64,000 nt of DNA from Nissabacter sp. SGAir0207 (GTDB lineage Bacteria > Pseudomonadota > Gammaproteobacteria > Enterobacterales > Enterobacteriaceae), in the NCBI RefSeq assembly GCF_005491205.1, contig NZ_CP028041.1, positions 10,495 through 74,494 of the forward strand, in the 5' to 3' direction. The translations under genes were made by a program, and so were the position numbers. Shown here piece after piece: positions 9,801 through 17,584 of this stretch. Each line of letters begins with the position of its first letter. Position 1 is the stretch's first letter. The notes beneath the pieces were generated by a model. It was given only the letters and a program-made list of their open reading frames with translations, made no database searches and was not told the origin of the DNA.

Positions 9801-12154
9801 TCCCGGCCAACACGCTTGATGGGCTGACGTCCGGCCAGCAAGCCGCCACCACCCTCATCTTAAACAGCCCCGACCGATTCCTGGCCATTCAGGGGTATGC
9901 AGGTGTGGGGAAAACCACGCAGTTCAAGGCGGTGCTGGGTGCGCTGGAGACCCTGCCTGAAACAGATCGCCCGGAGGTGATCGGTCTCGCGCCCACCCAC
10001 CGGGCCGTGCATGAGATGCAGGATGCGGGCGTCAAAGCACAGACCCTGGCCTCGTTTTTGTATGAAACCCGCCAGAAAGCGCAGGGAGGCGAAACCGTGC
10101 GTTTTGACAACACGGTGTTCCTGATTGATGAAAGCTCCATGATCGGCAACCGGGATATGGCGGACGCGTACAAGCTGATTGCGCAGGGCAACGGGCGGGC
10201 GATTGCCAGTGGGGATAAAGCCCAGCTTCAGGCCATCGACAGCGGTGCGCCGTTCACGCTGCAACAGCAGCGCAGCGTGGCGGATGTCGCCATCATGAAA
10301 GACATCGTGCGCCAGACGCCGGCGTTGCGCCCGGCGATTTACAGCATGATAGAAGGCCAACACGGTCGGGCCATCGGGGAGATACGCGCCGTTACGCCGG
10401 CGCAGGTGCCGCGTGAGGCCGACGCCTGGGTGCCGGATGCATCGGTCATGGAATTTAAGACGCAACAGCGGGCGGATAAAGAAGACCGCCTGCTAGGAAC
10501 TCTCGGGCCGGCATCGGATGAAAAAAAAGAGGCGGAGGCTGCCGTGTCCGGGCGGCCAACGGATGTCATTGAGGCCATTACACAGGACTACACCGGCCGC
10601 ACGAAGGCCGCCCGCGAGAACACGCTGATTGTGGCGCACCTCAATGCTGACCGGCATGAGATCAATAGCCGGGTGCATGAGGCGCTGTTTGAAAAAGGGG
10701 CGCTGGGCAGCCTGGAAAAACAGGTCGATATTTTAGACCCCGTTTCTGTGCGCACCAACGAACTGCGTTCGGCAGCCGGCTGGGCCGGGCACCAGGACAA
10801 AAGCGTGTTGTTGGATAACACCTACTACAGCGTTGGTAACACCGACCTGAAAGCGGGCACGGTTATGCTGCATGACCAGGAGGGGAACACGCGCCTGTTG
10901 TCGAACTTTGAAAACAGCACCCAGGATATCTCACTCTTTGAGAACTATGCGCTGAAGGTCAGTGTCGGGGACAAAGTGCGCTTTACCCGGTCGGACAAAG
11001 AGCGGGGGCACACTGCCAATACCCTCTGGGAAGTCAAGGCGCTGGACGAGAAGCAGATCACGCTCACCAATGGCACGCTGGAGAAGACGCTGATGCCGCA
11101 AACCGAGACGGCAGACCGGCATATTGACCTGGCCTACGCCATTACCGCCCACGGCGCACAGGGTGCCAGCCAGCCGTTTGTGATCGCCCTGGAAGGCACC
11201 GAGGGCGGCCGCCGGCAGCTGGCGACCCAGCAAGGGGCTTATGTGGCGCTGTCGCGTGCCAAAGAACACGTTCAGGTATACACGGACGGGCTGGATAAGT
11301 GGCTCAAACAGGTTAACGACTCGCCGTCACGCCGTTCGGCGCACGATGTCCTGCATGAAAAAGAGGACTACTCGCGGGGCGTCGTGGACAAGCTCCTGGC
11401 CACCGCCAAGCCGTTATCTGATACCGGCCTGGGGCGCAACCTGCTGAAAACCAGCGGCCTGGAGGGCGACTCTCAGGCCCGGTTTATTGCGCCCGGCCGT
11501 AAATACCCGGCCCCGCACCTCGCGTTACCGGTGTTTGACCGCAACGGGCGGCAGGCCGGGGCCTATCTCGATGAAATCACACAGAGTGAAGGCGGCCTTG
11601 CAATGGCGGGCAAGCCCCGGCTTATCGGCAGTAACGAGGCGCAATTTGCCGCGTTGCAGCACAGCCGGGGCGGAGAAGTGCGCATTGCCGGCAGCATGGA
11701 GGAGGCGCTGACCCTGGCCCGGCAATACCCGGACAGCGGCATTCTGGTGCGCCTTTCCGGCGAAGGCGAACCCGTTAATCTCAAGCGCATCCTTGGCGGC
11801 AACACCGTGATTGACCCGCACGCGCTGGATAAGGCCGGCAAACCCCAGGAAGACCCCCTGCCGTTTATCCCGACCGAGGAAGTCCGTAAAGCCGAGGAAG
11901 AGGCGAAGAAAGCCGAGGCGGCAGTGAAACAGCAGGCCTCCCAGAAACCTGATGACCCGTTTGCCGCCATCAAAGCGGCCGCCGGCAAACCGGCGCAGGA
12001 GAACGATGAGAAGCCGTTCCCGGAGATGCTGCGTCATCCAACGCACGATCCCATGCGGGATGCTGTGCGGGAAGTCGCCAAAGCACACACCATGACCGAG
12101 CGTTTGCATCAGGTAGAGCGGGAAATCGTAAAAGAAAAAACGTTGGGCGAGTGA
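6872..12154 (+). CDS. traI: TraI, MOBF relaxase-helicase
   Basis: A 1760-residue bifunctional protein (F TraI 1756) that nicks oriT, stays attached to the 5' end and unwinds the plasmid for transfer. The N-terminal relaxase carries the tyrosine pairs Y16/Y17 and Y23/Y24 (GYYSDKDNYY) and the metal-binding histidines in HDTSRD...QLHTH (about 146-159). A second half contains a RecD-like helicase with Walker A GYAGVGKTT at residues 1008-1016 and DESSM as Walker B. The C-terminal part resembles the F TraI region that contacts TraM and the coupling protein. It overlaps the traD end (ATGATG). Its expected target is the nic site at 47605/47606. It is intact, with no frameshift. Confidence 0.97.
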   Translation: MMSFSTIKSAGGAAGYYSDKDNYYVLGSLESRWVGEGAKALGLEGRVENLDLTKVLYGRLPDGNSLSRMVDGKETHRAGYDLTFSAPKSVSMMALIAGDERFVAAHNRAVEIAMKEVEGLASARITDNKVMSTELTGNIVAALFNHDTSRDLDPQLHTHALVVNATFAEGKWRALASDTKGKSGFSETVLGNQVALGNIYRHALRERVEEMGFKTHDSGRNGLWEMDGVPVEPFSQRSQSIREAAGEEASLKSRDVATMDTRKAKVAADPTLLKAEWEEKLNATGFDLRAYQAQAKDREQAAPQAAAPSAHALSGTPGSQPVPVPVPGTANPAKSVDMQTAVSNAISLLSDNKVQFTYSDVLAKTVGQLPAEPGVFVAARAGIDRAIEQQALIPLDKEKGIFTSNIHLLNELSIHTLAKEIKTNHKVLTFPERATERTAPYSDAVSVLAQDKSPIAVLSGIGGASVQRDRLAETVGMAKEQGRHVSVLSADNRSQTFLAQDTRLAEHLLPRSALSAEMSLPVQSTLIVDQAEKLSLKDTLLLLEHAQNQSVQLLFMDTEKRKGTGNALSVLNEAGVNRYRYYGSTQATAQVISEPDKRVRYQALAQEYAALKTTGEPVLAQVNGVREQQTLTASIRDALREKGALTGEDKAVNVLQPVWLDSKTRHQRDSYRPGMVMERWDSEAKSMTRYTIDRVTEMSNTLTLKDAQGQSRVEKISKLDSHWSLYKAQTLSVAEGDTLQVLGREEKGALKARDQVQVTGVSDTGLTVKHNGTTLTLDTSRALKLSHGYVESLGATVGDTHKVLAATAAKDLSEAGLNGLARSGESVSLYTALPQEKAEARLAGNPLFKIASEQVKTLAGRDDLDSAMQFQRDSLYTPVEQSVRLGTGRAMQEDIVFSRLDLVGGSLGWTPGITLEAVKAEVTRQEKVGDLIVVSNKALKGDGQVKYVTRESYEMEKAILRTIAEGKDSVEPLMAAIPANTLDGLTSGQQAATTLILNSPDRFLAIQGYAGVGKTTQFKAVLGALETLPETDRPEVIGLAPTHRAVHEMQDAGVKAQTLASFLYETRQKAQGGETVRFDNTVFLIDESSMIGNRDMADAYKLIAQGNGRAIASGDKAQLQAIDSGAPFTLQQQRSVADVAIMKDIVRQTPALRPAIYSMIEGQHGRAIGEIRAVTPAQVPREADAWVPDASVMEFKTQQRADKEDRLLGTLGPASDEKKEAEAAVSGRPTDVIEAITQDYTGRTKAARENTLIVAHLNADRHEINSRVHEALFEKGALGSLEKQVDILDPVSVRTNELRSAAGWAGHQDKSVLLDNTYYSVGNTDLKAGTVMLHDQEGNTRLLSNFENSTQDISLFENYALKVSVGDKVRFTRSDKERGHTANTLWEVKALDEKQITLTNGTLEKTLMPQTETADRHIDLAYAITAHGAQGASQPFVIALEGTEGGRRQLATQQGAYVALSRAKEHVQVYTDGLDKWLKQVNDSPSRRSAHDVLHEKEDYSRGVVDKLLATAKPLSDTGLGRNLLKTSGLEGDSQARFIAPGRKYPAPHLALPVFDRNGRQAGAYLDEITQSEGGLAMAGKPRLIGSNEAQFAALQHSRGGEVRIAGSMEEALTLARQYPDSGILVRLSGEGEPVNLKRILGGNTVIDPHALDKAGKPQEDPLPFIPTEEVRKAEEEAKKAEAAVKQQASQKPDDPFAAIKAAAGKPAQENDEKPFPEMLRHPTHDPMRDAVREVAKAHTMTERLHQVEREIVKEKTLGE

Positions 12155-12160
12155 TTCACA

Positions 12161-12185
12161 TCAGGCGGGGCCGCCACCCGCCTGA
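12161..12185. other. Inverted repeat after traI
   Basis: TCAGGCGGG (12161-12169) and CCCGCCTGA (12177-12185) form a perfect 9-bp stem with a 7-base loop just after the traI stop. No T-run follows on either strand, so it is at best a weak or Rho-assisted end of the tra operon, or a 3'-end-stabilising hairpin. Confidence 0.55.
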
Positions 12186-12339
12186 AAATAACAAACGCAG
12201 CATTAACAACGATGTAAACCGGTAACCAAATATTGCTGTGCAGGGCCGGAATATGACGTAGCTCAAAAACACGTCAAAAAATGCAGGGAAGATCAGGAAA
12301 TTATACGCAGTAGGCGGGTAACGGACAGCGTTTTTGAAC

Positions 12340-12368
12340 TTGGCAGAACAGAGACGACTGAGTATTAT
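12340..12368 (+). promoter_or_regulatory. Predicted repA mRNA promoter
   Basis: A -35 box TTGGCA (12340-12345) and -10 box TATTAT (12363-12368) are separated by 17 bases. The start would be near 12375, just ahead of the antisense-target stem-loop, as in IncFII and IncB/L/M replicons. Confidence 0.6.
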
Positions 12369-12376
12369 CTATTGCA

Positions 12377-12456
12377 GAAATAGGAAAGCCCCCCGGCACA
12401 CTGGTCTGTATCTTGGCGGAACGTACCAGGGCGACGGAGGGCTTAGGCATAAACCT
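12377..12456 (-). ncRNA. CopA/RNAI-type antisense RNA controlling RepA
   Basis: The + strand at 12386-12442 folds into a long interrupted stem (AAGCCC...GGGCTT, CTGG...CCAG) with the loop UUGGCGG, the loop type of IncFII CopT and IncB/I/L/M targets. On the - strand a promoter with -35 TTGTTT (reverse complement at 12485-12490) and a perfect -10 TATAAT (12463-12468), 16 bases apart, would start an RNA near 12456. It would end after the same hairpin, giving about 75-80 nt. This is the expected antisense RNA that sets copy number and incompatibility by binding the repA leader. Ends are estimated. Confidence 0.8.
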
Positions 12457-12503
12457 TGAAGGATTATAGCGCATGAAAGCTCTAAAACAACACCATTCTG
12501 CCA
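12414..12503 (+). promoter_or_regulatory. Predicted activator pseudoknot of the repA leader
   Basis: The target loop bases UGGCGG (12414-12419) can pair with CUGCCA (12498-12503), six base pairs including one G-U. The second element lies just upstream of the repA ribosome site AGGA (12511-12514). This matches the logic of the IncI-alpha, IncB and IncL/M RNA pseudoknot, where loop-to-upstream pairing activates repA translation and the antisense RNA blocks it. Confidence 0.6.
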
Positions 12504-12526
12504 TAAGTGCAGGATGGGGTGATTGA
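12473..12526 (+). CDS. RepA leader peptide (RepB/Tap-type), 17 residues
   Basis: A short frame, MKALKQHHSAISAGWGD, starts at 12473 between the antisense target and repA. Its TGA (12524-12526) lies just inside the repA start region. In IncB, IncI and IncL/M replicons, translation of such a leader opens the mRNA, allows the activator pseudoknot to form and lets repA be read by re-initiation. The antisense RNA promoter overlaps its first codons. This arrangement supports translational coupling. The peptide itself need not have a function. Confidence 0.7.
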   Translation: MKALKQHHSAISAGWGD

Positions 12527-13571
12527 ACAGACTCAATCTTTAGCCTTTTCAGACCGTCCTGAGACGCACCCTGACCGCAAAACGCGGCGAGGGATAGCCA
12601 ATGCGCTGCGTCGGGGCCTGCCTAAAATCCACCGCCGGCACACGCCTGAATTTACCGGCACCGTGCCGCGCGGTGCCGCCGCCAAAATGGTGGCTCGTCT
12701 CAAAAACCATGACTGGACGCGGAATCATGATTTGATCACGCTGCGCCAGCGCGGCTATATCCCCTATACCCGGCGAAACGATCCGACGTTTGTGCCCAAG
12801 CCGATGCGTATCACCGCCCGCCGTGAAAGCCGGGAAGCGTTGACCGCGCTGAGCCTGGCGTTGGCGGCCAACTGTGATTACAACCCGGAAAGCGATTACG
12901 CCTTTGAGGTGATGTGCTCGTTTGAGGATATTGCCAGGGCGATGGGCGTGCTGCATGTCTACGAAAACGGGCGCAAAGCCTATGACGTGGCGCTGAACGC
13001 GCTGTCGGTGCTGGAGCAAATGGGCACGCGGGATAACCCCTATATCGTGGTGAAGCACGATCAGGACAGTGACACCGGCCAGAACAAGGCAATGCGCATG
13101 TGGCTGGGGCCGCGTTTCTTCACCTCGCGGGGCATAGCACTGGAAGACGTCCGCCATACCCTGCATCAGTACCGCCAGTGGGCGATTAAAAACGGGCTGT
13201 CTGAGACACTCAAGCAACGGTATCAGCGCCACCTGATGAATATGGCGCGGCACGGCATCGATATCGTGCGCAACCACGCCCTGAAAAAGCTGCTGATCAA
13301 ACTGCGCCGGCAGGTGGTCAGCCCGGAACTGCTGCATGTGAAGGAAAGTACCGTGGTTGACCTGGAGCGCGAGCTGGCAGTACGCCAGGGGCAACGTAAG
13401 CCGCGTAAAGCCCGGCCGTTCTGGGATGCGTTTGTGCGCTGGGAGCGCACGGTGGCCCCGATCGAGAGTAACCGTCTGCAAGCGGCGCTGGCCGCAGAGC
13501 ATCCGGGCCTGAAGCAAAAAGATGCCGAGAGCTTCTACCGGCTGTTGCTGGAAAAAGCCGGGATACGATAA
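12519..13571 (+). CDS. repA: RepA, replication initiator (IncFII/B/L-M superfamily)
   Basis: The initiator of about 350 residues binds the origin downstream of its own gene. The context is diagnostic: antisense RNA, leader peptide and pseudoknot in front, terminator behind. I prefer GTG 12519, four bases after AGGA and next to the leader stop at 12526. GTG 12507 in the same frame is an alternative, but it would lie against the pseudoknot arm. The protein is basic at both ends, as expected for a DNA-binding initiator. It does not look like the short R1/R100 RepA1, so it belongs to a separate branch of the family. It is the only replication initiator found in the window. Confidence 0.85.
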   Translation: MIEQTQSLAFSDRPETHPDRKTRRGIANALRRGLPKIHRRHTPEFTGTVPRGAAAKMVARLKNHDWTRNHDLITLRQRGYIPYTRRNDPTFVPKPMRITARRESREALTALSLALAANCDYNPESDYAFEVMCSFEDIARAMGVLHVYENGRKAYDVALNALSVLEQMGTRDNPYIVVKHDQDSDTGQNKAMRMWLGPRFFTSRGIALEDVRHTLHQYRQWAIKNGLSETLKQRYQRHLMNMARHGIDIVRNHALKKLLIKLRRQVVSPELLHVKESTVVDLERELAVRQGQRKPRKARPFWDAFVRWERTVAPIESNRLQAALAAEHPGLKQKDAESFYRLLLEKAGIR

Positions 13572-13599
13572 CGCCCTCTGATACCCGCCTCGATAACCT

Positions 13600-13622
13600 C
13601 CCGCGCCTGCCGCGGGTTTTGT
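13600..13622 (+). terminator. Rho-independent terminator of repA
   Basis: CCCGCG (13600-13605) pairs with CGCGGG (13611-13616) around a 5-base loop and is followed by TTTTGT, 29 bases after the repA stop. Confidence 0.8.
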
Positions 13623-14245
13623 GCTGCCTGATGGGCAAAAAAGGCTGCGTTTTAAGCGTTTTATTGTCCTCCTGCTTTCACAGAATTACCGCAAAAACGG
13701 AACTTCAGACAACGGCCTTATCCAATGTCGTCCTGTTGATGATAAAGCAGCCAGTTAATTTCGAAAGCTTGTTGTAACTAAGGTTAGTTTCGAACGTTGC
13801 TCCATAACAAAACATGTCCTTTAAAAAGGAGGTAGGACGGCGTTGCCCTGTCCTGCCGTCCAGGGCTGCTAAAGTTCCTCCCGACGCGTTGCGCCGGGCA
13901 ACACCAGGTGTGACAAACTACCCTCAGGTAAGATGAATGCCTCGCGGAAATTCAATGCCACTGCGCCCGTAAGTGCCGGCACGCCGTCACTAACGTGCCG
14001 TAAAAGATTTCCCGCACTCCGTGCGACAAATCAACGGCACAAGGCCGCAGAAAAGCTCCTGTGCTGCTGACAGGCCGCTAGGCTTAGCAGGGCAGGGGGG
14101 TGAAGGGGGATCTGTACAATTGCAGCCGCCTGCGGCGGGCCTCCGCCGGCATGAAACCTCTGCGTTATCTCTTACCGGGGTTGCCGGCTTCCTTTGTTCG
14201 GTGCCACACTGGGACTCCTCACTGTTATCAGAAAAGGATGCACCC
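13623..14245. other. Probable origin of replication region, no gene seen
   Basis: About 620 bases downstream of repA hold no convincing gene. In related replicons the origin lies here, acted on in cis by RepA. A DnaA-box-like TTATCCAAT is at 13718-13726 (7 of 9 bases of the consensus), in a moderately AT-rich stretch (13640-13830) with similar short motifs (AATTTCGAA and AGTTTCGAA). The exact origin cannot be placed from sequence alone. Confidence 0.5.
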
Positions 14246-14605
14246 ATGACAGACACGTTTGAGCAGGCCGAACAGAAGACCCTGAAATTCTGGTTGAGTG
14301 CCCAAAAATCAGCCGGGAAAAAGAATATTCAACCCAAAGGATTTGTTATCCGGTTCCCGAACGGCGAGCGAGATCTCTTTTATAGCGCACAGGGTGAGTG
14401 GCTCGCCGATCTTACCCAGGCAAAGAGTTTTGAGCGGCTGGAAGAGGCTGGGGCGTTGTGTGACCAGCTTCAGGAAGACCCGGACCAACTCCCGCAAGGC
14501 GAGATCAATCCGATAATGGCCGATTTCGGTATCCTGCCGCACCTGGACGTGATGTTCTGGGGAATGGCGAGTGAGCGCGCCAACTACCTTCGGGTTCTCT
14601 GGTAA
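14246..14605 (+). CDS. Hypothetical protein (119 residues)
   Basis: A soluble acidic protein with no family I recognise. ATG 14246 has a good ribosome site (AAAAGGA); the frame is open further upstream, but that part looks non-coding. It contains the stretch FVIRFPNGERDLFYSAQGEW, and the C-terminus is rich in aromatic residues. It is followed by a strong terminator at 14613-14671, so it forms its own transcription unit beside the replicon. No signal peptide or membrane segment is visible. Confidence 0.6.
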   Translation: MTDTFEQAEQKTLKFWLSAQKSAGKKNIQPKGFVIRFPNGERDLFYSAQGEWLADLTQAKSFERLEEAGALCDQLQEDPDQLPQGEINPIMADFGILPHLDVMFWGMASERANYLRVLW

Positions 14606-14612
14606 AAAGCAA

Positions 14613-14671
14613 AGGCCGGCATCGCAGAACGGGCGTCCGGCTGTGCAATCAGCCGGCCTGGGCTTATTTTT
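14613..14671 (+). terminator. Terminator after the 119-residue gene
   Basis: AGGCCGGC (14613-14620) pairs perfectly with GCCGGCCT (14652-14659), with a loop that can itself fold, followed by the T-rich TTATTTTTC. Confidence 0.65.
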
Positions 14672-14881
14672 CGGGCGATGACCAATAACGGCGCGACATC
14701 ACCAAACAACCGCCGGCAGTAAGCGTAGCCCTGCTCCGGCGACTTACCACATGGGTAGCTTTAAAGGAGGCTTGGCGTATAGAAATGCCTTTGCTATTAG
14801 TTTAGATTTTAATTGATATTAATGTTATCTGCCAGGCTTGATACAGGTGATAATGGCGGAAATAAATCAAGAGGGAAAGTG

Positions 14882-15823
14882 ATGACGATAAATATCCCAA
14901 AAACTTTGTATAAATACAAAAGTTTTAGTGTTGATAGTCTTGATCTTCTTGTAAGTGATAATCTGTATTTTTCTGACCCAACGAAATTCAATGATCCATT
15001 AGATTGCAATCCCTCATTACGAGATGATATCAATAATGTATCTAAGCTGAATAGAATACTTCATACTTTAGTTAAAGACAACCATGAAAAAGAACTTGGA
15101 AAGGCCGCTGCAAAAATAAAATACAAAGGCCCTAAGACCCTAGAAAAAATAGAAAAACTAAGTGAAATTGAAGCTAAAAATTTAATTAACGAAATATCCG
15201 TTGATGTCAGTTTATTCGGTGATGACCATTGCGAAAGCATAACTTACCTTATTAAAGAATATCTCATGAGTAATTATGCCGTTGGCGTTCTTTCATTGTC
15301 GGAGAATTATAACTGCCCGTTAATGTGGTCGCATTATGCTGATCAACACAAAGGATTTTGCATCGGATATGAAATCTTGGAAGATAGGTCTGCTGTGATT
15401 CATCCAGTAGATTACAGCGGAAACCGTTTTATTACAACAAGTCAGGTCTATGACATGCTGTTCGGTATTAGCAATAGCATCAAAAAAACCGCTAAGGAAG
15501 AAATTAAAAAAGTAATCCTGCTGAATAAAGCCCGGCCTTGGGAATATGAAAAAGAATACAGGGTTATTGGTGAACAAGGCTTGCAGCCATCTTCATTCCG
15601 ATTAAAAGATGTCACATTTGGTCTGCGTTTTAACGAATCAGCTATGTTTTCTGTTATGAGGGCGCTAGAGCAAAGAACAGGAGATGTTAACTTTTACAAG
15701 GTTTCCATTAGTGAAAAATCTTTTGATTTGGAACGTAAGATTATTAGTTTAGGCAATGAGGAGTTTGTGCTATACCCGAGAGATAATCAAGGGTTTCAAT
15801 GTCAAGATGAAGATTTAGAATAA
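14882..15823 (+). CDS. DUF2971 family protein
   Basis: A protein of 313 residues starting at ATG 14882 (ribosome site GAGGG; earlier in-frame starts have none). It shows the DUF2971 hallmarks: YKYKSF near the start, LYFSDPTKFNDPLDCN at about 28-43, LSLSENYNCPLMWSHYADQH mid-protein, and ARPWEYEKEYRVIGE toward the end. The biochemical role of the family is unknown; members are often found singly in accessory DNA and sometimes near phage-defence genes. The gene is clearly more AT-rich than the replicon and finO on each side, pointing to separate acquisition. A defence function here is only a guess. Confidence 0.8.
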   Translation: MTINIPKTLYKYKSFSVDSLDLLVSDNLYFSDPTKFNDPLDCNPSLRDDINNVSKLNRILHTLVKDNHEKELGKAAAKIKYKGPKTLEKIEKLSEIEAKNLINEISVDVSLFGDDHCESITYLIKEYLMSNYAVGVLSLSENYNCPLMWSHYADQHKGFCIGYEILEDRSAVIHPVDYSGNRFITTSQVYDMLFGISNSIKKTAKEEIKKVILLNKARPWEYEKEYRVIGEQGLQPSSFRLKDVTFGLRFNESAMFSVMRALEQRTGDVNFYKVSISEKSFDLERKIISLGNEEFVLYPRDNQGFQCQDEDLE

Positions 15824-16059
15824 TTTCCTGTTCATGAAAATAGCCATAGTATTAAATATCAAAACAAATTTTTGCATATAATATCTGTGACCAATCGCCG
15901 ACTAAGAAAAAGTATATTTTGGATTATAGATAGCTAACGAGTTTTTGGGAATGTGCTCTAATAGGCTTACGACTGCTTCTTGTTCATAGTAAACAATGGG
16001 ATATACAGTTTCCTAAGGCTTTGATAGCCTATTGCCGCCTATGTAGCGGAGTTCCCGAT

Positions 16060-16593
16060 ATGACTGAAAAACGCCCTATCCTGACCCTGAAACGCAAAAA
16101 ACCGCCTGCGGCTGACGCGGCCACGCCAGCGGCTGCATCTGTCACAGTGAAACACCGCAAAACCCTGCCGCCGCTTGAGAAGAAAATGCGCGTTCAGGAG
16201 CCGGCCCCCACGCCCGCTCAGAAGAAAAAGAACAAGCCTAAAGTTCTGCGCCTTCTTGACCATGATGAAGCCCTGTCTACGCTCTGCGCTTACTGGCCTG
16301 CCCTGTTCTCTAAAGACGAGGTCAAACTGCTGGCCCTGCATATCTTTGGTGATCTGCACCAGGCGCAGATTGACCGAAATTTACCACTCTCCGGCAAGCA
16401 GCTGCGCCGCTGCATCAAAACCTACGTCCTGTCACCGGCCTACCTGCACGCCACCCAGGCAGGGGCAACACGGTATGGTATCGACGGACGGCCAGCGGGT
16501 CAGGTCACCGAAAAAGAACAGGCGTGGGCCGAGAAGCAGCTGGCAAAAAGCGCGGCCCAGGCTAACGCTGCGGTAACAGAAGGGCAGGCTTAA
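16060..16593 (+). CDS. finO: FinO, RNA chaperone repressing conjugation
   Basis: A 177-residue ProQ/FinO-family protein that in F-like plasmids stabilises FinP RNA and promotes its pairing with the traJ leader, keeping transfer off. The start MTEKRPILTLKRKK is almost the F FinO start and is followed by a basic, Ala/Pro-rich segment. The ProQ/FinO domain spans about residues 60-160 (CAYWPALFSKDEVKLLALHIF...LSGKQLRRCI). The upstream ATG-like codons at 16021 are unlikely. It is not next to traI/traX as in F but about 4 kb away, behind the replicon. Its 3' end overlaps the convergent gene at 16590 by three bases. Confidence 0.93.
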   Translation: MTEKRPILTLKRKKPPAADAATPAAASVTVKHRKTLPPLEKKMRVQEPAPTPAQKKKNKPKVLRLLDHDEALSTLCAYWPALFSKDEVKLLALHIFGDLHQAQIDRNLPLSGKQLRRCIKTYVLSPAYLHATQAGATRYGIDGRPAGQVTEKEQAWAEKQLAKSAAQANAAVTEGQA

Positions 16594-17012
16594 TCAGCAA
16601 AAAAGCCCAACACTGGGGTGATCTCTTGGTTAACGCGTCCGGTCAGCTCCAGAAAGCGCCGCCACAGGCCGTAGGGGATAGGCTGATCGCCGTTCCTGAA
16701 GGCCCGGATACGCCTGTCTCCGTTTTTGGAATGCAGGCCCAAAAGGTGCGCAATTTTTTCATCACTGCGGTATTCAGGAAACGTCAGTTTAAATTGCTCA
16801 AACCATGTATTGATAAGATCGGCATGGGGCGGCTCCCAGCCATTTTCCTGGGTCGCGAGGTGTGCAGTACCATAAGGGGCTGCATCAAAGCCCGGCAGGG
16901 CGTCATAGTGCGGCGCAGAGAGGTTTTTGCGCAGCAAGGCGCAGCTTTCCTCAACACGTTGCTGATAGACGTACATTCGCTGCTCCGGGAGTCCCGGCAG
17001 ATCAATTTCCAT
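16590..17012 (-). CDS. Hypothetical plasmid protein with a possible HTH region (140 residues)
   Basis: No named family recognised. The C-terminal half (EYRSDEKIAHLLGLHSKNGD and onward to the arginine-rich FRNG... and WRRFLELTGRV) has the look of a helix-turn-helix repressor-like fold, whereas the N-terminal part is plain. The ribosome site GAGGTGA precedes the ATG at 17012. It lies downstream of the 48-residue gene, separated by a terminator, and is convergent with finO. It could be a regulator; this is inference. Confidence 0.55.
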   Translation of the reverse strand: MEIDLPGLPEQRMYVYQQRVEESCALLRKNLSAPHYDALPGFDAAPYGTAHLATQENGWEPPHADLINTWFEQFKLTFPEYRSDEKIAHLLGLHSKNGDRRIRAFRNGDQPIPYGLWRRFLELTGRVNQEITPVLGFFAD

Positions 17013-17029
17013 AACTTCACCTCAAAAAG

Positions 17030-17058
17030 AACCCTGCCTATCCAGAGACAGGCAGGGC
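17030..17058 (-). terminator. Terminator on the - strand between two small genes
   Basis: Read on the - strand, CCCTGCCT pairs with AGGCAGGG around a 10-base loop and is followed by TTCTTTTTG. It would end transcripts of the 48-residue gene at 17065-17211. Confidence 0.65.
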
Positions 17059-17064
17059 GATGTT

Positions 17065-17211
17065 TTACTGACGATACCCGTGCCGGCGCTCCAGTGTTCT
17101 GAGTAACAGATCAAGCTGGATACCAGTCAGGGCAGGAATACGCACCGGCCGGCGTTTGGTGTTTCGCTTTACCAGATGCTTGCTGGATGCAATAATTTCA
17201 TTCTGCGTCAT
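17065..17211 (-). CDS. Small basic hypothetical protein (48 residues)
   Basis: A short frame beginning MTQNEIIASSKHLVK, then NTKRRPVRIP and ending RRHGYRQ. It has a good ribosome site (AAGGA, spacing about 6) and a terminator behind it, which supports a real gene despite its size. It is strongly basic (many Lys/Arg) and could bind nucleic acid. No family recognised. Confidence 0.5.
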   Translation of the reverse strand: MTQNEIIASSKHLVKRNTKRRPVRIPALTGIQLDLLLRTLERRHGYRQ

Positions 17212-17296
17212 GGAGATTCCTTCGTAATTGGCGCGCACTCAATACAACGTTGCCGCGTTGTACTGGGCGTGAGGGAGGGGGGCTGGCCCCCTCTCC

Positions 17297-17584
17297 TTAG
17301 CGCTGGTTCAGACCGATAGCTTTCACGTCTGAAACCCGGATGTTTACCAGACTCAATGTCCCGGTCGCCAGTGGTTCCCACCTGCCCCGTTCGTGAAGAT
17401 GCATCAAGCAATACCTCAGGTAATCTGCCAGCACGATATCTGTCCGCATCACCTTAATGCCGATGTGTTCACGGTTGAACTCGCAAGACACACTGCCCAC
17501 CGTTTTTAAAGAGCCTCGCCGCACTAACCAGAAATCTGCCTCAGGAAAGTCCGTGCGAATGGTAGCCACATCTGAAAGTTTCAT
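17297..17584 (-). CDS. Small protein resembling part of a type I restriction S subunit (95 residues)
   Basis: The start MKLSDVATIRTDFPEADFW and the later ADYLRYCLMHLHERG...GTLSLVNIRVSDVKAI resemble the half-domain layout of HsdS proteins (start motif, then Leu-rich helix and an 'I...D...I' ending). At 95 residues it is far too short to be a working specificity subunit, and no hsdM or hsdR is present. The start at 17584 has AAGGGA five bases before it. It might be an independent plasmid protein or an HsdS mimic; function unknown. Confidence 0.5.
   Translation of the reverse strand: MKLSDVATIRTDFPEADFWLVRRGSLKTVGSVSCEFNREHIGIKVMRTDIVLADYLRYCLMHLHERGRWEPLATGTLSLVNIRVSDVKAIGLNQR

Noticed and set aside
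17297..17584. A type I restriction-modification system
   Set aside because: Only one short HsdS-like fragment is present; no modification or restriction subunit was found.
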